Source: Knufia peltigerae
Taxonomy: Eukaryota; Ascomycota; Eurotiomycetes; Chaetothyriales; Trichomeriaceae
DNA: 64,000 bases
Direction: 5' to 3'
Assembly: GCA_030247855.1 (NCBI GenBank)
Contig: JAPDRN010000018.1
Span: 248,001 to 312,000, forward strand
The number at the start of each line of letters is the position of its first letter. Position 1 is the stretch's first letter. Positions 21,755-33,384 of this stretch are shown here, piece after piece. The notes beneath the pieces are model-generated. The model had not been told where the DNA came from, did no database searches, and saw nothing but the letters and a program-made list of their open reading frames with translations. A program made the position numbers and the translations under genes.

Positions 21755-23257
21755 TCAAGAATAATTATCGTAGGCAGGCCAGCCGGCATCTCCCCCACCG
21801 GTCTTGCTCACATTATTCATCCTTCTCGACTCGCTCCTCATGGAGAAGCCAAAGACGATGGCCCTCACAATCTCCATGGGGTTCAAGACGGTGATCAACG
21901 CAACCACACCCAAGGGACCGCCGTAGTACCCTTCATCGTGTTGGTTTGTCGTTTGGGGTTGGGTTTGTTGATGTGGTCTGTAGCCCGTCTCGTTGTCCGA
22001 GTCAGGAGGAGACGCGTCCCGAGCACCCATGTATGCCAGGGGAAGCGGTCTGGGTTTCGACAGGTCGTAAGCTCCAACATCGTAGGCCCAGTGGAAGAAG
22101 ATGCTAAAGGGGACCATCTCGATGCAAATGATCATCGTCTGGATGCCAAAGTTGACGTCGGCCCACGTGAGCTTGGAGGTTTCTTTGAGGGCGTTCGTGG
22201 AGCGGAGAATTGAGAAAAGAATCTAAAGCCAATCCCAAAAGATCTGTCAGTTACGGGATCATATGCAGGGTAGTGACGGTGGCAGTTTTGATCATTGGGA
22301 ATGGTGACAAAAAGACTTACGCTCTGAAGAAAAGTGAGACCGATGATGAGTTTGAACGCGAGAAATTTAGCAAGTGGCTTGTGGTGTTTCAGGTCTTTCT
22401 TCAGGGGGACATAAAAGGTCACGACGGCAGTGACGGCCATGGCGATTGAGATGTTGCCGACAATTTCCAGCTGTGCAATGAGCGTTAGTTCGGTACCAAG
22501 ATCAATCCCCAAGCAGGATTGAAAAACGTACCCAAAGATGAGCAAAGTGTATACTGCTGCTGGTGAGACAGTAGACGTTTGCACCCTGTGTAATGTCCGT
22601 GACGATGGAGACGAGCAAGGCGATGATCGGGTACTGGAAGACCGCGAACCACTTCTTCCTATACCACTCTAGACCGTCGATTTCTTTGCCGCTGCCGCGT
22701 CCAAGGCGCTTCTCAGGCACCTTAAGCGCGGCAAAGAACACGTCTCGAGATGCCGCACTGGGCGACACGTACTCGCAAAGCAACAAAAAGAAACTGCCCA
22801 GCGCGATACCCTGGTAGAATTCGAGCCAGGGGTCGAGGTATATGTAGCTACTCGGTGCGGCGATCGATATCCACGAGCCGAGGGAGTATACTGGGATGAG
22901 GGTGCAGATCTTGAGAATTCTTTTTTTCGGTGTGCCATGGTCAGCTTTTTGAAGACAGTCGAGATGAAAGAGGTGGCAGGCAATAGATTGCTTACTTGGT
23001 CTGTTCGTTCGGTCTGCTAAAGTGCGTGGCATGTCTGATCATGAGGATCAAGATGGTGAGGGTTGAGAAGGCTGCGCATCCGCCGGAAATAGCCATGTTG
23101 AGCTGATGGAACGACAGGCTCCCTACTATCGGTTCGGGTGCATCTGGACATTGTCAATGCACGTTTTTCCAAATCGAGATCGTGTAAGCATACCTGCAAC
23201 GAATGACTTTGGCGTACTACATGTATGGTTCTTGTTGTCGTCGCCGAAGAGACCCAT
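21755..23257 (-). CDS. Ost-alpha/TMEM184 (DUF300) family membrane protein
   Basis: Five exons in order of translation (23194-23257, 22996-23143, 22532-22919, 22321-22470 and 21755-22222) give 405 residues. All junctions keep frame. The first exon encodes a short extracytoplasmic Cys-containing head. Seven hydrophobic spans follow, with the family marks KILKICTLIPVYSLGSW, DPWLEFYQGIALGSFFLLLCEYV, FQYPIIALLVSIVTDI, DLKHHKPLAKFLAFKLIIGL and the late span FGIQTMIICIEMVPFSIFFHWAY. In animals the family includes the organic solute transporter alpha subunit and TMEM184. In fungi its job is unproven, with transport or membrane sorting suggested. It shares a 958-bp divergent promoter region with the next Zn2Cys6 regulator. 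Confidence 0.85.
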
Positions 23258-24215
23258 TTTGAAAAAGGATGAGTGTTTAGTTGGTGTTTAGCAATATTGT
23301 TGAAGTGCAAAGGAAAGTTGGTTTGAAAAATGCCAAAGATATTATGAGGGGCTCAAGGGAGAAGACAAGGAGCTATATATCAACACTTGACCTACCTAGA
23401 CATCCACCTACTCGTCACTCCATGCTTCAAGCATTTTCGGGTTTAGAGACGATGTTGATCAGGCCTTCCACCGAAATAGGTGAAGTGCGCGAGGGGCAGG
23501 GCTGAGATCTATATTGTACGGAGCACCTAAACCCCTTGAACTCCAATGACTGTGGAAATGGCGTGCTGACCGGGATCACCCAGCAATCATACCAGGGCAG
23601 GAAAAGCCCCAAAGAACCCACATGGAGAGGCCTTGTGGTGCTATTAGACGCCAGACATGGTACGACAAGACGATCCGGAAATGCGCGAGATGAAGGTCGA
23701 GGCGCGTGGTGGTGTCCTTTTGATAGAACTAATGAGAAAGAAGAACCAAATATCCCGGTTACATAAGAAACCCACGCGTCTCAGCCTCACGTGCACCGCC
23801 CGAATTAGCGTCGAATGGACTTCTGAAAAGGGAAAGGTTCGCGAGGTTGCTACGTCATTAGGCGATCGGTTTAAACGTCCACTACTCGTTACTCGTTGGA
23901 AAGAACTTCACGCCCCCAACGTCGACGGAGCTACGCGAAAGGCTTGATGAAGCTTGGTACGACGGGTGTTCATGGGAGGCCTGAATGTCGGGAATCGCAC
24001 CTGTTTCGAGCAAGATCTGTTCCGTGAAGCAGGCACAGCTTCAGGTTGTTTCTCTCACTACGGACGATTGGTGAAGGAGTCTTCTCAGCTCTGAATGAGA
24101 GAAGGCTGTAGGAAGATGAAGAACACAATAAAAGCCTCGACCATTTCCCGTGGTTCGGGCTGAGAAGATTCTTGAAACCGAGACGAGACACACGGTCACT
24201 TGAATCTCGACGACA
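23258..24215. other. Intergenic, divergent promoters
   Basis: The stretch lies between the Ost-alpha gene and a Zn2Cys6 regulator. GCTATATATC near 23371 is in place for a TATA box of the minus-strand gene. Open frames here have no recognisable domain. Confidence 0.5.
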
Positions 24216-26034
24216 ATGCCCAACGTTGGAAGACCAAGTCGCGATTGCCATCTATGCCGGCAAAGACGTGTGAAAGTAAGTAATCCATTCGAGGTGTGGC
24301 TGATAGTACCTGCATTGACCCCCGCCTAGTGTGACTTGAAACAGCCAGAATGCGATAGGTGTACCAGAATAGGCCGCAAGTGTCCAGGTTATCGCGACGA
24401 ATCCGACCTCCTGTTCCATGTCGAAGATCAAGCTTCGTTCGTCGAGAGTTCGAGCCGAGATCGTCGTCGAAGACGGGGTGCAAAGACGCCAACTATAGAG
24501 GACCATGGTGCTGCGTCACACACACTCGGCTCGACGCACCATGACGTGACATTGGTGCTCCCATCTAACGAGATAGGTACGTTCCCCTCGAGCCATCGGC
24601 GCCTTAGGCTCATCTCTGCAGATGCCCGGATCGCACCCATGCTCAATGAACCTGCTCGGCCTCTAACCGAAGAATGGAATCAGCAGGTGTTTTCCCAGTT
24701 TTCCAACATTATACTGCCCGCAATGCAACGCACGACGAATTTCGGCTTTTTGACCTTCTTGCCAGCCATGGTTGTCGCATCGGGTCCGGATTCCCCCGTG
24801 GGGCTTGTGTTTCAAGCCATGTCCTTTGCTTTTCGCTGCACCGGGGCAGACGACCCTGAGGCCTTATCAAGACGAGCAACGATATACGGCCGTGCTTTGA
24901 ATTCAACCAATGCCGCTCTCCGAGACCTGTCTCAGCAAACCAGGGACGAGACGGTTACTGCCGTCTGGCTCCTCAGCCTATACGAGGTTAGCAAGAGCTC
25001 TCCCGTGCCTTCACGTTTCTCAGCTCTCCATGACTATTTGGTGTCGTGTTCCTGACCTTCTCTTCTAGCTTATTGTGGGGTCATCTCCACCAAAATTGAA
25101 TGTCGGCCCAGCAACTTGGAGTGTGCACACCAAGGGAATGGCGACGTTGCTACATTTGCGCGGCACGACAGGTTTCGATTCAACTATTCCACGCCACCTG
25201 TTTTGGTTATTGTTTAATTCGGTTGTAAGTGTCGAGGATCAGCGCTCCGAGAGTCTTTGGCTGATTACGTATAAGCAAATCCGATGCCTTGTCGCCGGTT
25301 GTTCATGTCCTCCCGAGTCATTTAACTGGCTCCAGGAGATAGAGAAACATATCGAGGACGCAGCCATCCCTGTACTTCAAATGTCACTTTACGGATGCTA
25401 TGCCGCCGCATTGTGCGAGAAAGTGCGAAAGTTTGTTGACAATAGAACTTCCACTTCGTTGACAACAGCGTTTGAGATTTTGGAAGAAATGCAAGGTCTT
25501 CAGACGGAGTCATACGAGCTGAACATCCCGCGCCCAGATATGTATGGGCAACCAGCAACCATTCCAACGACTATTTTCCCAGTGGGCCCACGAACAACTT
25601 TTGCTCGGACTCTTTATTCGTCCTACAAGCTGAAGTTTCTACTCTGCGTCTGGGAGCTCTTCGCGAAAATCCAAGCTCTTTCCTCGGGGACCGGAGTGGA
25701 AAACCTGTACCTGCAATACCAGGAGAATGTCACCCAAATACAGACTGTTGCTGATGAAATCCTCGCGACTGCGCCCACTATCCGCGACAAGGATAGTCGT
25801 GAGGGACCGACGATGACGAACATTGCGAATTTCTGGGCGGATGGGATCCGCTTGCTCTACCCTCTGCGGCTGCTGGCATTCTGGCCGGTGCCAAGGACAG
25901 ATCAAAGACGGTCTGCAGTATCGATGCTCCTTTCTCTTCGAGATGCAATGGGATTACAGCAAGCCACCCAGGTCGTTGTCATTGAGCCTGAACAAGAACA
26001 TGGAGCGGCCCTCGTAGTGTCGGTAATGGTCTAG
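24216..26034 (+). CDS. Zn2Cys6 transcription factor
   Basis: Three exons (24216-24275, 24330-24986 and 25069-26034) give 560 residues. The first intron interrupts the zinc cluster itself. The joined domain reads CHLCRQRRVK then CDLKQPECDRCTRIGRKC, a perfect CX2CX6CX6CX2CX6C cluster at residues 11-38 that binds two zinc ions and CGG-type DNA sites. The rest is a helical middle region of the fungal-specific regulator type, with segments such as FLPAMVVASGPDSPVGLVFQ and LLHLRGTTGF. The protein is nuclear by family. It sits head-to-head with the Ost-alpha gene and before the first sulfatase; which of them it controls is not readable. Without the 60-nt first exon the DNA-binding domain looks truncated. 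Confidence 0.9.
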
Positions 26035-26211
26035 ACTTAGACAGCATCGACGTTGTGCACGCATCCGACAAGACCTCAGGAGCAGAACGTTTTGTTACAA
26101 GAAACAGGATATATACTATTAAAACCCCAAACTGTGGTCTGCTTCTGGTTTTTGACCATGTCTGCCCGCCCGCCCCCCGGAGCCGCCAGATCTGTCTATG
26201 CGCTTCGAGCC

Positions 26212-27873
26212 TTAGCCAGTATTGAACAAAGGCGTCTGTACCATGCCCGTCTCGGCGTAATAAATCTCCCAATGCCTCACCAGACGATCCATGATCTCTG
26301 CTTGCGCCTCGGACAGATCGTGCATTTCGGCTGGATCCTTCACCACGTTGTAAAGCTGCCAGTCTCCCTTGCCGCGAGGCTTGTCGATCCAGACGGCTTT
26401 CCACTCACCCTCTCTGATGGCACGCTGTCCAAAGAGTTCCCAGCCGTGGACGTGGACGTCTTCACCGTGAACAGAAGAGCCACGATAGTCGGAGGACGAT
26501 AGATGACTGACCCAGGACTTGCCACGAGGGACGACGACATCCCTCCCACGAAATGTCGTGCCTGGATGAGACAATCCCGCGAGATCGAGAATCGTGGGTA
26601 GAATGTCCATCACCGTGGTGAACGTATGAGTGATGGCGCTCGCGTTATTCTTGAACGGCGGGTAACGGATCAAGCACGGACACCTGATGCCACCTTCCGT
26701 GATCCAGCATTTGAATGCCCTTGACGGTGCCGTCGCCGCACACGCCCAGCGGGGCCCGTACCAGGCGAACGACGTCGGGTCACCGATGTTCTCCAGGCTG
26801 TTGTTGTAGTACTTCTCGATGATGTCGGCCCTCGTTTTGGCCGATCCCATCATGGGCAGAGCTTCGAGAGCGGCTCCTTCAGCCCCGTTGTCGCTCATGA
26901 AGAGAATAAATGTATTGTCCAGCTCACCTGTCTTTGTCAAGTATTCCACCACGCGACCGATGTTCTGATCGATCAAATCGACCATGGCAGCGAAAACCTC
27001 CATCTTACGAGCCGATGTTGCTCGGTCTTCGTCCGACATGTCGCTCCATTCCTTACCGAGGTGTCCTTGAGGAGGTGCATGCCCGGTTCCTTCTTCCATC
27101 AATCCGAGCTCGACCAGACGTCGAAGTCTCTTTTGCGTCAAAGCGTCAGGCCCGTCGTCGTATTTCCCGTGATATTTGGCGACCACTTCTCGTGGTGCCT
27201 GTAACGGCCAATGAGGCGCGGTAAACGGCAGATACGCGAAGAATGGAGCGTCTCTTTCGTTGGGTGTTCGTCCATCCAGGTACTCCAGCAGCTTGTCGGT
27301 GAATGACGTTGTCGAATAGAAATCCTTGGGCAATTCTGTCTTCATATCGATAAACTTTTCGCCTTCCATCCAGCGCCCTTCGGTCTTGAGAACAGGAATC
27401 ACGAATTCGTCGTCGTCGAGTTGGGGCTCGTACGCATAGTGGTTTCCCGCGCCCGGCAAGAAGGTAAAGTTCTTTTGAAACCCTCTCGAGGCGGGGGCCA
27501 GTTCTTGAGTGAGTCCTAGATGCCATTTCCCGGACATGATGGTGTGGTATCCTCCATCCTCCAATATCTCCGACAGTGCGGCAACGCGCCAGTTGAGATA
27601 TCCCTCGTAGCCTGGGATCCCCTTGAAGTGAACCGCGTGCGGACGCATGTATTCCGCCATCTGACCGAGACCAGCTATGTGATTGTCGGTGCCAGAGAAC
27701 AGCATCGACCTCGTGGGTGAGCATGCCGAGGCCGTATGGAAATTCGTCATACGGATGCCTTCTTCGGCCATCTTGGAGAGCACCGGTGTCGAAATTTCGC
27801 CTCCATAGGGACTGATGTCGCTGAAGCCGAGATCATCTGCGACGATGATTAAGAAGTTTGGGCGTTTTGACAT
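26212..27873 (-). CDS. Type I sulfatase (AtsA-like aryl/alkyl sulfatase)
   Basis: An intronless gene encodes 553 residues. The N-terminus RPNFLIIVADDLGFSDISPY carries the two metal-binding Asp residues. The active-site signature SACSPTRSMLFSG gives Cys51 in CSPTR, the site turned into formylglycine. GYHTIMSGKWHLG supplies the conserved Lys and His, and ILFMSDNGAEG the late Asp-Asn metal site. The overall size and start resemble Pseudomonas AtsA-type sulfatases and their fungal relatives. There is no signal peptide, so it is probably intracellular. It hydrolyses sulfate esters, freeing sulfate and an alcohol or phenol. It is divergent from the sugar-type transporter across 590 bp, which suggests joint control. 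Confidence 0.93.
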   Translation of the reverse strand: MSKRPNFLIIVADDLGFSDISPYGGEISTPVLSKMAEEGIRMTNFHTASACSPTRSMLFSGTDNHIAGLGQMAEYMRPHAVHFKGIPGYEGYLNWRVAALSEILEDGGYHTIMSGKWHLGLTQELAPASRGFQKNFTFLPGAGNHYAYEPQLDDDEFVIPVLKTEGRWMEGEKFIDMKTELPKDFYSTTSFTDKLLEYLDGRTPNERDAPFFAYLPFTAPHWPLQAPREVVAKYHGKYDDGPDALTQKRLRRLVELGLMEEGTGHAPPQGHLGKEWSDMSDEDRATSARKMEVFAAMVDLIDQNIGRVVEYLTKTGELDNTFILFMSDNGAEGAALEALPMMGSAKTRADIIEKYYNNSLENIGDPTSFAWYGPRWACAATAPSRAFKCWITEGGIRCPCLIRYPPFKNNASAITHTFTTVMDILPTILDLAGLSHPGTTFRGRDVVVPRGKSWVSHLSSSDYRGSSVHGEDVHVHGWELFGQRAIREGEWKAVWIDKPRGKGDWQLYNVVKDPAEMHDLSEAQAEIMDRLVRHWEIYYAETGMVQTPLFNTG

Positions 27874-28463
27874 GACTGGGGACGTTACTATCGAGTGACT
27901 TTTAGAAAATGCAAGCGACTGACTTTTTGTAGAAGAAATACTTACCTGAATTTCAAAACACCGCGACGTTGGTTCCCTTCTGACAAGGATTCTTTCTTAG
28001 TTGAGAGTCTAAATCGAACCAATGCCTCGTATGAAGGTAAGCAAACGTGTGAGGCTCCGAGGGCCGGTTCCCACTTGGCCGGCCTCCGACAGCCTGCCCG
28101 TACCTCCGATAGCCGTTCAAGGCCACATCTATCTCGATTCAGGATTTTCGCCGCCTAACAACACCAGCAGAGAAGCTCCCCCTTCCCCTTATTTGCAAGC
28201 GGAGGCACGAACTGTCCAGATCCTGGCCATTCACACCTCAATAATGGCCCCAACCCCAGCTATTGAATGACTTACAAAAGCCCGGCAATTCCTGTCCACA
28301 TATATAATAGGTCTAGATAACGTCCGTTCCTCTGAGCAAATCTCTCCAAGGTTCGATTTTGGATTCCCACGTCTTCTAGAGCCCTTGTTTCTTGTCAGGC
28401 TGCTTCTCTCTTCTTGCTCTCCCCAAAGTGTTAAAAAGAGAGACGCGCCCCATCGCCGCCACA
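27874..28463. other. Bidirectional promoter region, sulfatase and sugar-type transporter
   Basis: A 590-bp divergent region. TATATAATA at 28301-28309 lies about 160 bp before the transporter ATG. No gene is recognised inside. Confidence 0.55.
28301..28309 (+). promoter_or_regulatory. TATA box of the sugar-type transporter gene
   Basis: TATATAATA lies about 155-163 bp upstream of the ATG at 28464. The match is good, but no transcription start can be seen. Confidence 0.4.
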
Positions 28464-30432
28464 ATGTTGGGAGTCAAACATCTCGCTTTGCGAGAATCGT
28501 TCAACTTGAGGCTCACCCTGACGGCCCTCCTCATTGCCGTTTCCCAGTTCAATTTTGGATTTGACCAACAAGGATTCGCCTCGACCCAATCCATGAATGC
28601 GTTCGACAAGCAATTTGGCCGGTACAACGCAAAGAAGCACACCTACGAACTACCTACGGTGTGGCTGTCATACTTTAACGGCTTCAACTACATCACCTTT
28701 GGTTTCGGTACGTACTACTACTACTCCCCTACCCCTCCCTCGGCTTCCAGACAACCCTCCTTGCATTACAATCTATCACCATGACTAATCCTCCGAGGGG
28801 GAGAACAGGCATCATCTTGGGCAGCTGGGTCAGCAAGCATTTTGGTAGAAGAATGTGCATGTTCACCATGAGCCTTTGGGCACTCGTATCTGCCACGGTC
28901 GTCATCACCTCTACCACACCAGACCAGATGCTGGCTGGGAGAATTCTTAACTGTAAGCAGATTTCCTCTCCCTACTGGTGCATACTGGAAATCGGTTAAC
29001 ATGGACTTCGTTCCAGATGTCTACATTGGTATGGAACTCGCAGTCGTTCCTGTCTATCAATCAGAGATTGCTCCAGGTACGTATTATTGTTCTCCATCTT
29101 GATCAATAACTCTGACATTGTTTTCTAGCGCGAGCACGCGGGTTTCTCGTTGGAACATACCAGTTGAGTTTGACCGTAAGTTCAAAAATTCAACGCGTCG
29201 TTACTGCGTGTTCCGTCTTTTGACTTGTCGTTCTCTGTATAGATTGGAGGTCTCGTCGTCAACTCCGTCGCACGAGGGACAGGAAGCATGAAGAGTAATT
29301 CTGCATGGAGAATTCCATTCGGCTTGTTCTATATTATTCCCGCAATTGTCGCCTCCCTGATCTGGTTCGTGCCAGAGGTGAGAAATTTTCATCAATCCTA
29401 ACAAGTCACGCTGATCAAAAGATACTGATTTCAACTCCAGTCTCCTCGCTGGTTGGCCATGAAAGACCGTCCCGAAGCTGCGTTGGAATCCCTCCGCAAG
29501 CTGCGAGAGGGCAAATTCACCGAGGATGAAATCAAAGCCGAGTTTCAAGTCATCATTGCAGGACTTCAGCTCCAACATGAAAAGGGAACTTTTTTCGACA
29601 TGTGGAAAGGGGTGAACCTCAAGCGCTCCCTGATTGTCATTACAGCGAATTTCTTCCTACAATCGACCGGTCAAATATTTGCCTCGATCTACGGTGCATT
29701 ATTCGTCAAATCCCTCGGCACCGTCAACCAATTTACCATCACGGTCATTACAGCATGCATCAACACGGTCGTCTGCCTGATCTCGATGGCTCTCGTGGAC
29801 AAGGTCGGTCGGCGCGTGCTTCTCCTGGTCGGAGGCACGGTGCAGTGCGCCGCCCTGTTGACGATGGGTGGACTGGGCACGGTGAAAGGTCCAAGCAGAG
29901 GTATCAAATCGGGCATAATTGCCATGCAAGTGGTTTACATCACCGGATATTTTGTCGGCTGGGCATCAATCGTGCACACTCTCAGCGCAGAGCTTCCCAG
30001 TGTCAAACTGCGAGACATGACCTACCGGACGGCTTCCACCGTGAACGTCGCGACACAGTAAGTTCTGAAGCTTGGTTTGAATACCAAATATCAGAAAAGA
30101 TGCTGACAATACATTCATTCAGATTCGCCGTCTCGTTCTCTCTTCCATACCTTCTCAACGCGCCCTATGCCAATCTGGGCTCCAAAGTAGGCTTCATCTT
30201 TGGCTCCATGGCCTTCTTGTCCCTGGTGTTTGCATACTGGTGCGTGCCCGAGGTCAAGGGTCGCAGCTTGGAAGAGGTGGATCGCCTTTTCGAGTTGGGT
30301 ATTCCGTTGCGCCAGTTTGGCACAGCCCACGTGGACTTGGAAACCAGCGTGGCCCTCGGGAAGCTTGACCAGAACAAAAGTGGCGTTGCGGTTCACGTTG
30401 AACACGACAAGGGGCAGACCACGGCGGCATGA
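28464..30432 (+). CDS. MFS sugar-type transporter
   Basis: Seven exons (28464-28707, 28809-28952, 29017-29076, 29129-29175, 29243-29377, 29441-30057 and 30123-30432) give 518 residues. All phases match. The protein shows the sugar-porter pattern: RLTLTALLIAVSQFNFGFDQQG in the first span, GSWVSKHFGRR between spans 2 and 3, VVPVYQSEIAPARARGFLVG, PESPRWLAMK before the middle loop, DKVGRR in the second half and PEVKGRSLEEVDRLFE at the end. These are the signatures of the 12-span Sugar_tr family, which imports hexoses, disaccharides, quinate or related polyols by proton symport. It is divergent from one sulfatase and upstream of a regulator, so a sulfated or glycosylated substrate is plausible but unproven. 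Confidence 0.92.
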
Positions 30433-31050
30433 TTATCAAGCTGTGCGCGTAGGTAGCATGCGGGGCTAATTCCGCGTAAGAGACGATGTCTGGAAGACAA
30501 GCTATGTAGAACGAAAATCGGCAAGAGATCTTTTTCATGCGCTTCGATTAGATGTCGACTCAGACCGCTCTTAAACAGCTCCGTAACCGTTAGGTACTCT
30601 GTCTATCCCTGCCCGCAAAGCGGCACGGCATGCGACTAGAAAGGACAATTGGCTGTCCATCGGCTTGGCCAATATTGACCTTTGCGGGGCGTCGGATCTC
30701 GGTGGCTCCAAGACACCGGGTATCGGCTTGGGAAGGAAATCGCTAGCTGGCGTCCCTGTCCCTGTCTGTCACGCCTTCGTGTGGAGGAATGGTGGAAAAT
30801 GTGACGGATCTGTTGTCTTCTATCTCTAGAGGTCAAACCGAGGATGTATTCCTCCTACCGCACGACGACACTGTTAGTCAGCTGACCACTAGGTTCAATC
30901 CTGTCCACACTGGGGGAAGAATCGGCTACAGTACACCGTTCAATTCATTTCGTTTCAGACTACCCGAACATCTGTCTAGGTGGATTTCCGATTGAAAGTG
31001 CGGCTGGACCGATTTGGAGCGCTTCATATCTCGACATTTCTAAGCCCTCC
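30433..31050. other. Intergenic
   Basis: The stretch lies between the transporter stop and the start of the double zinc-cluster regulator, both plus strand. Nothing specific is recognised. Confidence 0.55.
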
Positions 31051-33306
31051 ATGACTGCTTCCCAGTTCACGAGACGCTCAACCGATATTTGTGCTGAATG
31101 CCGAGCAAGAAAGATACGCTGTGACGGCCAGCAAGATGGATGTGGCAACTGTGCACGTCTGGAGAGCTCCTGCTCGTTCCAACGCAATGAAGACGTGGGC
31201 GTGCAGCCCCTCCTGCAACGACAACGGGTGCGGTTGGCGTGCGTGGCTTGCCGTTCTCTCAAAGCTCGATGTGGTGGCCAGCTGCCAGGGTGTCGCAGGT
31301 GCCACTTGAAGGGGATCGAGTGCGTTTACAAGCCCTCGAAGCGGGCGTCGACGAATGCCAGCAAGTCTACCACATCGATTCATGAGTTGCCAGCGACGAT
31401 GACAGCATTGCCAGAGGGCACAGTCTCTGCTCTCGGCGGCCACACTTCACCTGTGGCCGACGCACCACGTCCTCCCACTCTGTCTCCTCAAGTGGAGATT
31501 CATCATCCATCCGGCGCCAGCGACACTGCAAGCACTCGCTTACATGTCCCCGTGTCAGATTGTGATCTTCATGGCTCGGCCGTGATGAATGAAGAAATTG
31601 TAATGCAAGCGTTCGACAACTTCTTCCGCCATCTCCGACCAATACCAGCATTCTCATTCTTGCATAAAGCGTCTCTGCTTCAACGGTACCAGGCTGGCTT
31701 GGTCGACCGCAGCATGATACTCGCTGTCATTGGCATTGTTACTGCCATGACCGACTTTCCTGCGGTTTCTAAAGAATGTGGCGCCCGATGTATCCAGGAA
31801 GCCGAAAGGCTGGTAATCAGTGACTTTGGCAGCCCTTCCGTCCTCAAAACCCAAGTTTTGGTATTGATCATCAAATACTATGCCTGGCAACGAGAGCATT
31901 CCAAATCATTCATGCTTCTCGCCACGGCATCTCGATTCGCATATGCGATGAAGCTCAATTACGAAGCTCCAGATCTCAGTTTCGTCGCCCAAGAGTCAAG
32001 AAGAAGACTCATGTGGTCAATCTACGTCCTAGACACCATCTTCGGGTCCGGCGTTCGCGAGCTCACGTTATGCCCCGACGAGACACTCCTAATACAGCTG
32101 CCATGTCACGAGCGGAATTTTGACTTTGACCTGCCCCAGGTGACAGAGCCTCTCAAACTAATGTCCCATCAGCCATTATCGGATAATGTTGAATTCGTGG
32201 GTCTCTATGTGCGAATCATGAATCTTCGCAGCAAAATACTCCGTGCCACCAAGAATGCTGTGGTCTCGCAGAATCACGAGCAAGTCCCAGCATTGGTGGA
32301 AGGTCTGAAATCCGAGCTTGACACTTTCATGGCGCGAGTGCCAGCTTCACTTCACTTTTCCAGCAAGAGTCTTCATCTGCACGCGCACTCCAGCGACCTA
32401 TGCCCTTTCCTGCTGGTTCATCTATGGTGGCGTCAGTGTTACTGTGATCTGTACAGAGTGACACTGAGGGGCCTTCGAGAAGCGCTTCCTTGTGCCGCCC
32501 TGGATCAACTGGGTCCCGAGTTCGTGATATATTGCCAGTTTCAGTGCTTTGAAGCTGCAAAGGCCCTGTCCGCTGTGTTTCGAAGCTCGTTGGCCTTGAA
32601 AGTGACGTTGCCCGTGATGGGTTCCGAGATATATGCTTGTGCGTATCAGTGTGTAAGGTTGCTCTTTTATGCCTACCGTCACTATGGGGCTTCACTGTCT
32701 CTGTCGGTGGAGTCTGTGACAGACCACGCGATGCAATGCCTACTGTTATTGAGGAGACTGCCAGCGATTTCACCAGCAGCTGTACAAATAGTGAGCCTAC
32801 CTTTGGATGATTTTTTGAACCAGCTAACCTAGATTCTACAGCAAGAAGACGTCCAAAAGCTCATCAGTCGAGGGGCCTCGACAGGTTCATCTCCAAGCCG
32901 GCCCAGCACCCCTGAACGTACTCGTGGTTATCCGAACTCGAGCCTGGGAAAACCTGTCCCTACAGCGGCTCATATCCTCTCTCGACATAGTATTGTTCGA
33001 CAGCTGGACATTATTGATGATAGCGCAGCCCTGGGGATGCCGAGGTTTTCTGACGGCGACGAAACACCGTCCCAATACGCCAAGGGCTATGAAGACACAG
33101 CGAGTAGACCTGAGCCAGCTTCTGCCTCTTCCGGAATCACATTTTCTTTGACAGAAGGGACATCCAACGATCTTACAAGCTTGGCGACGAGCAACCCTTT
33201 TCAGGGTGCCTTTGACGGACTGGATCTGGATTTGGATCCCCATACTCTTGATCCTTTTACTTGGAACTGGAGCCCCTGGGACAGTTCACAGGAGGTATCA
33301 ATTTAA
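31051..33306 (+). CDS. Transcription factor with two tandem Zn2Cys6 clusters
   Basis: Two exons (31051-32790 and 32842-33306; 51-nt intron) give 734 residues. The N-terminus holds two complete binuclear zinc clusters, at residues 14-41 and 64-91. Both have the spacing CX2CX6CX6CX2CX6C and they are joined by 22 residues. A linker rich in Ser/Thr/Pro follows, then the fungal-specific regulator domain (FFRHLRPIPAFSFLHKASLL through SRRRLMWSIYVLDTIFGSG). The acidic tail ends with Trp and Leu (LDLDLDPHTLDPFTWNW), which would suit transcription activation. It stands tail-to-tail with the second sulfatase, only 78 bp apart, and is the best candidate regulator of the sulfatase region. The frame crosses the intron, so an unspliced reading would end early. 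Confidence 0.92.
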
Positions 33307-33384
33307 CACAACATGACAACCTCTAGGTGGAGGAGATACTCTAGAGATTCCAGCTCGTTCGGCTGCTTCAAGACAATGATACAT

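Noticed and set aside
29602..30432. Open frame of 276 codons overlapping the sugar-type transporter in another frame
   Set aside because: Only its last part is real (the terminal transporter exon); the first part is out of frame with the sugar-porter motifs.
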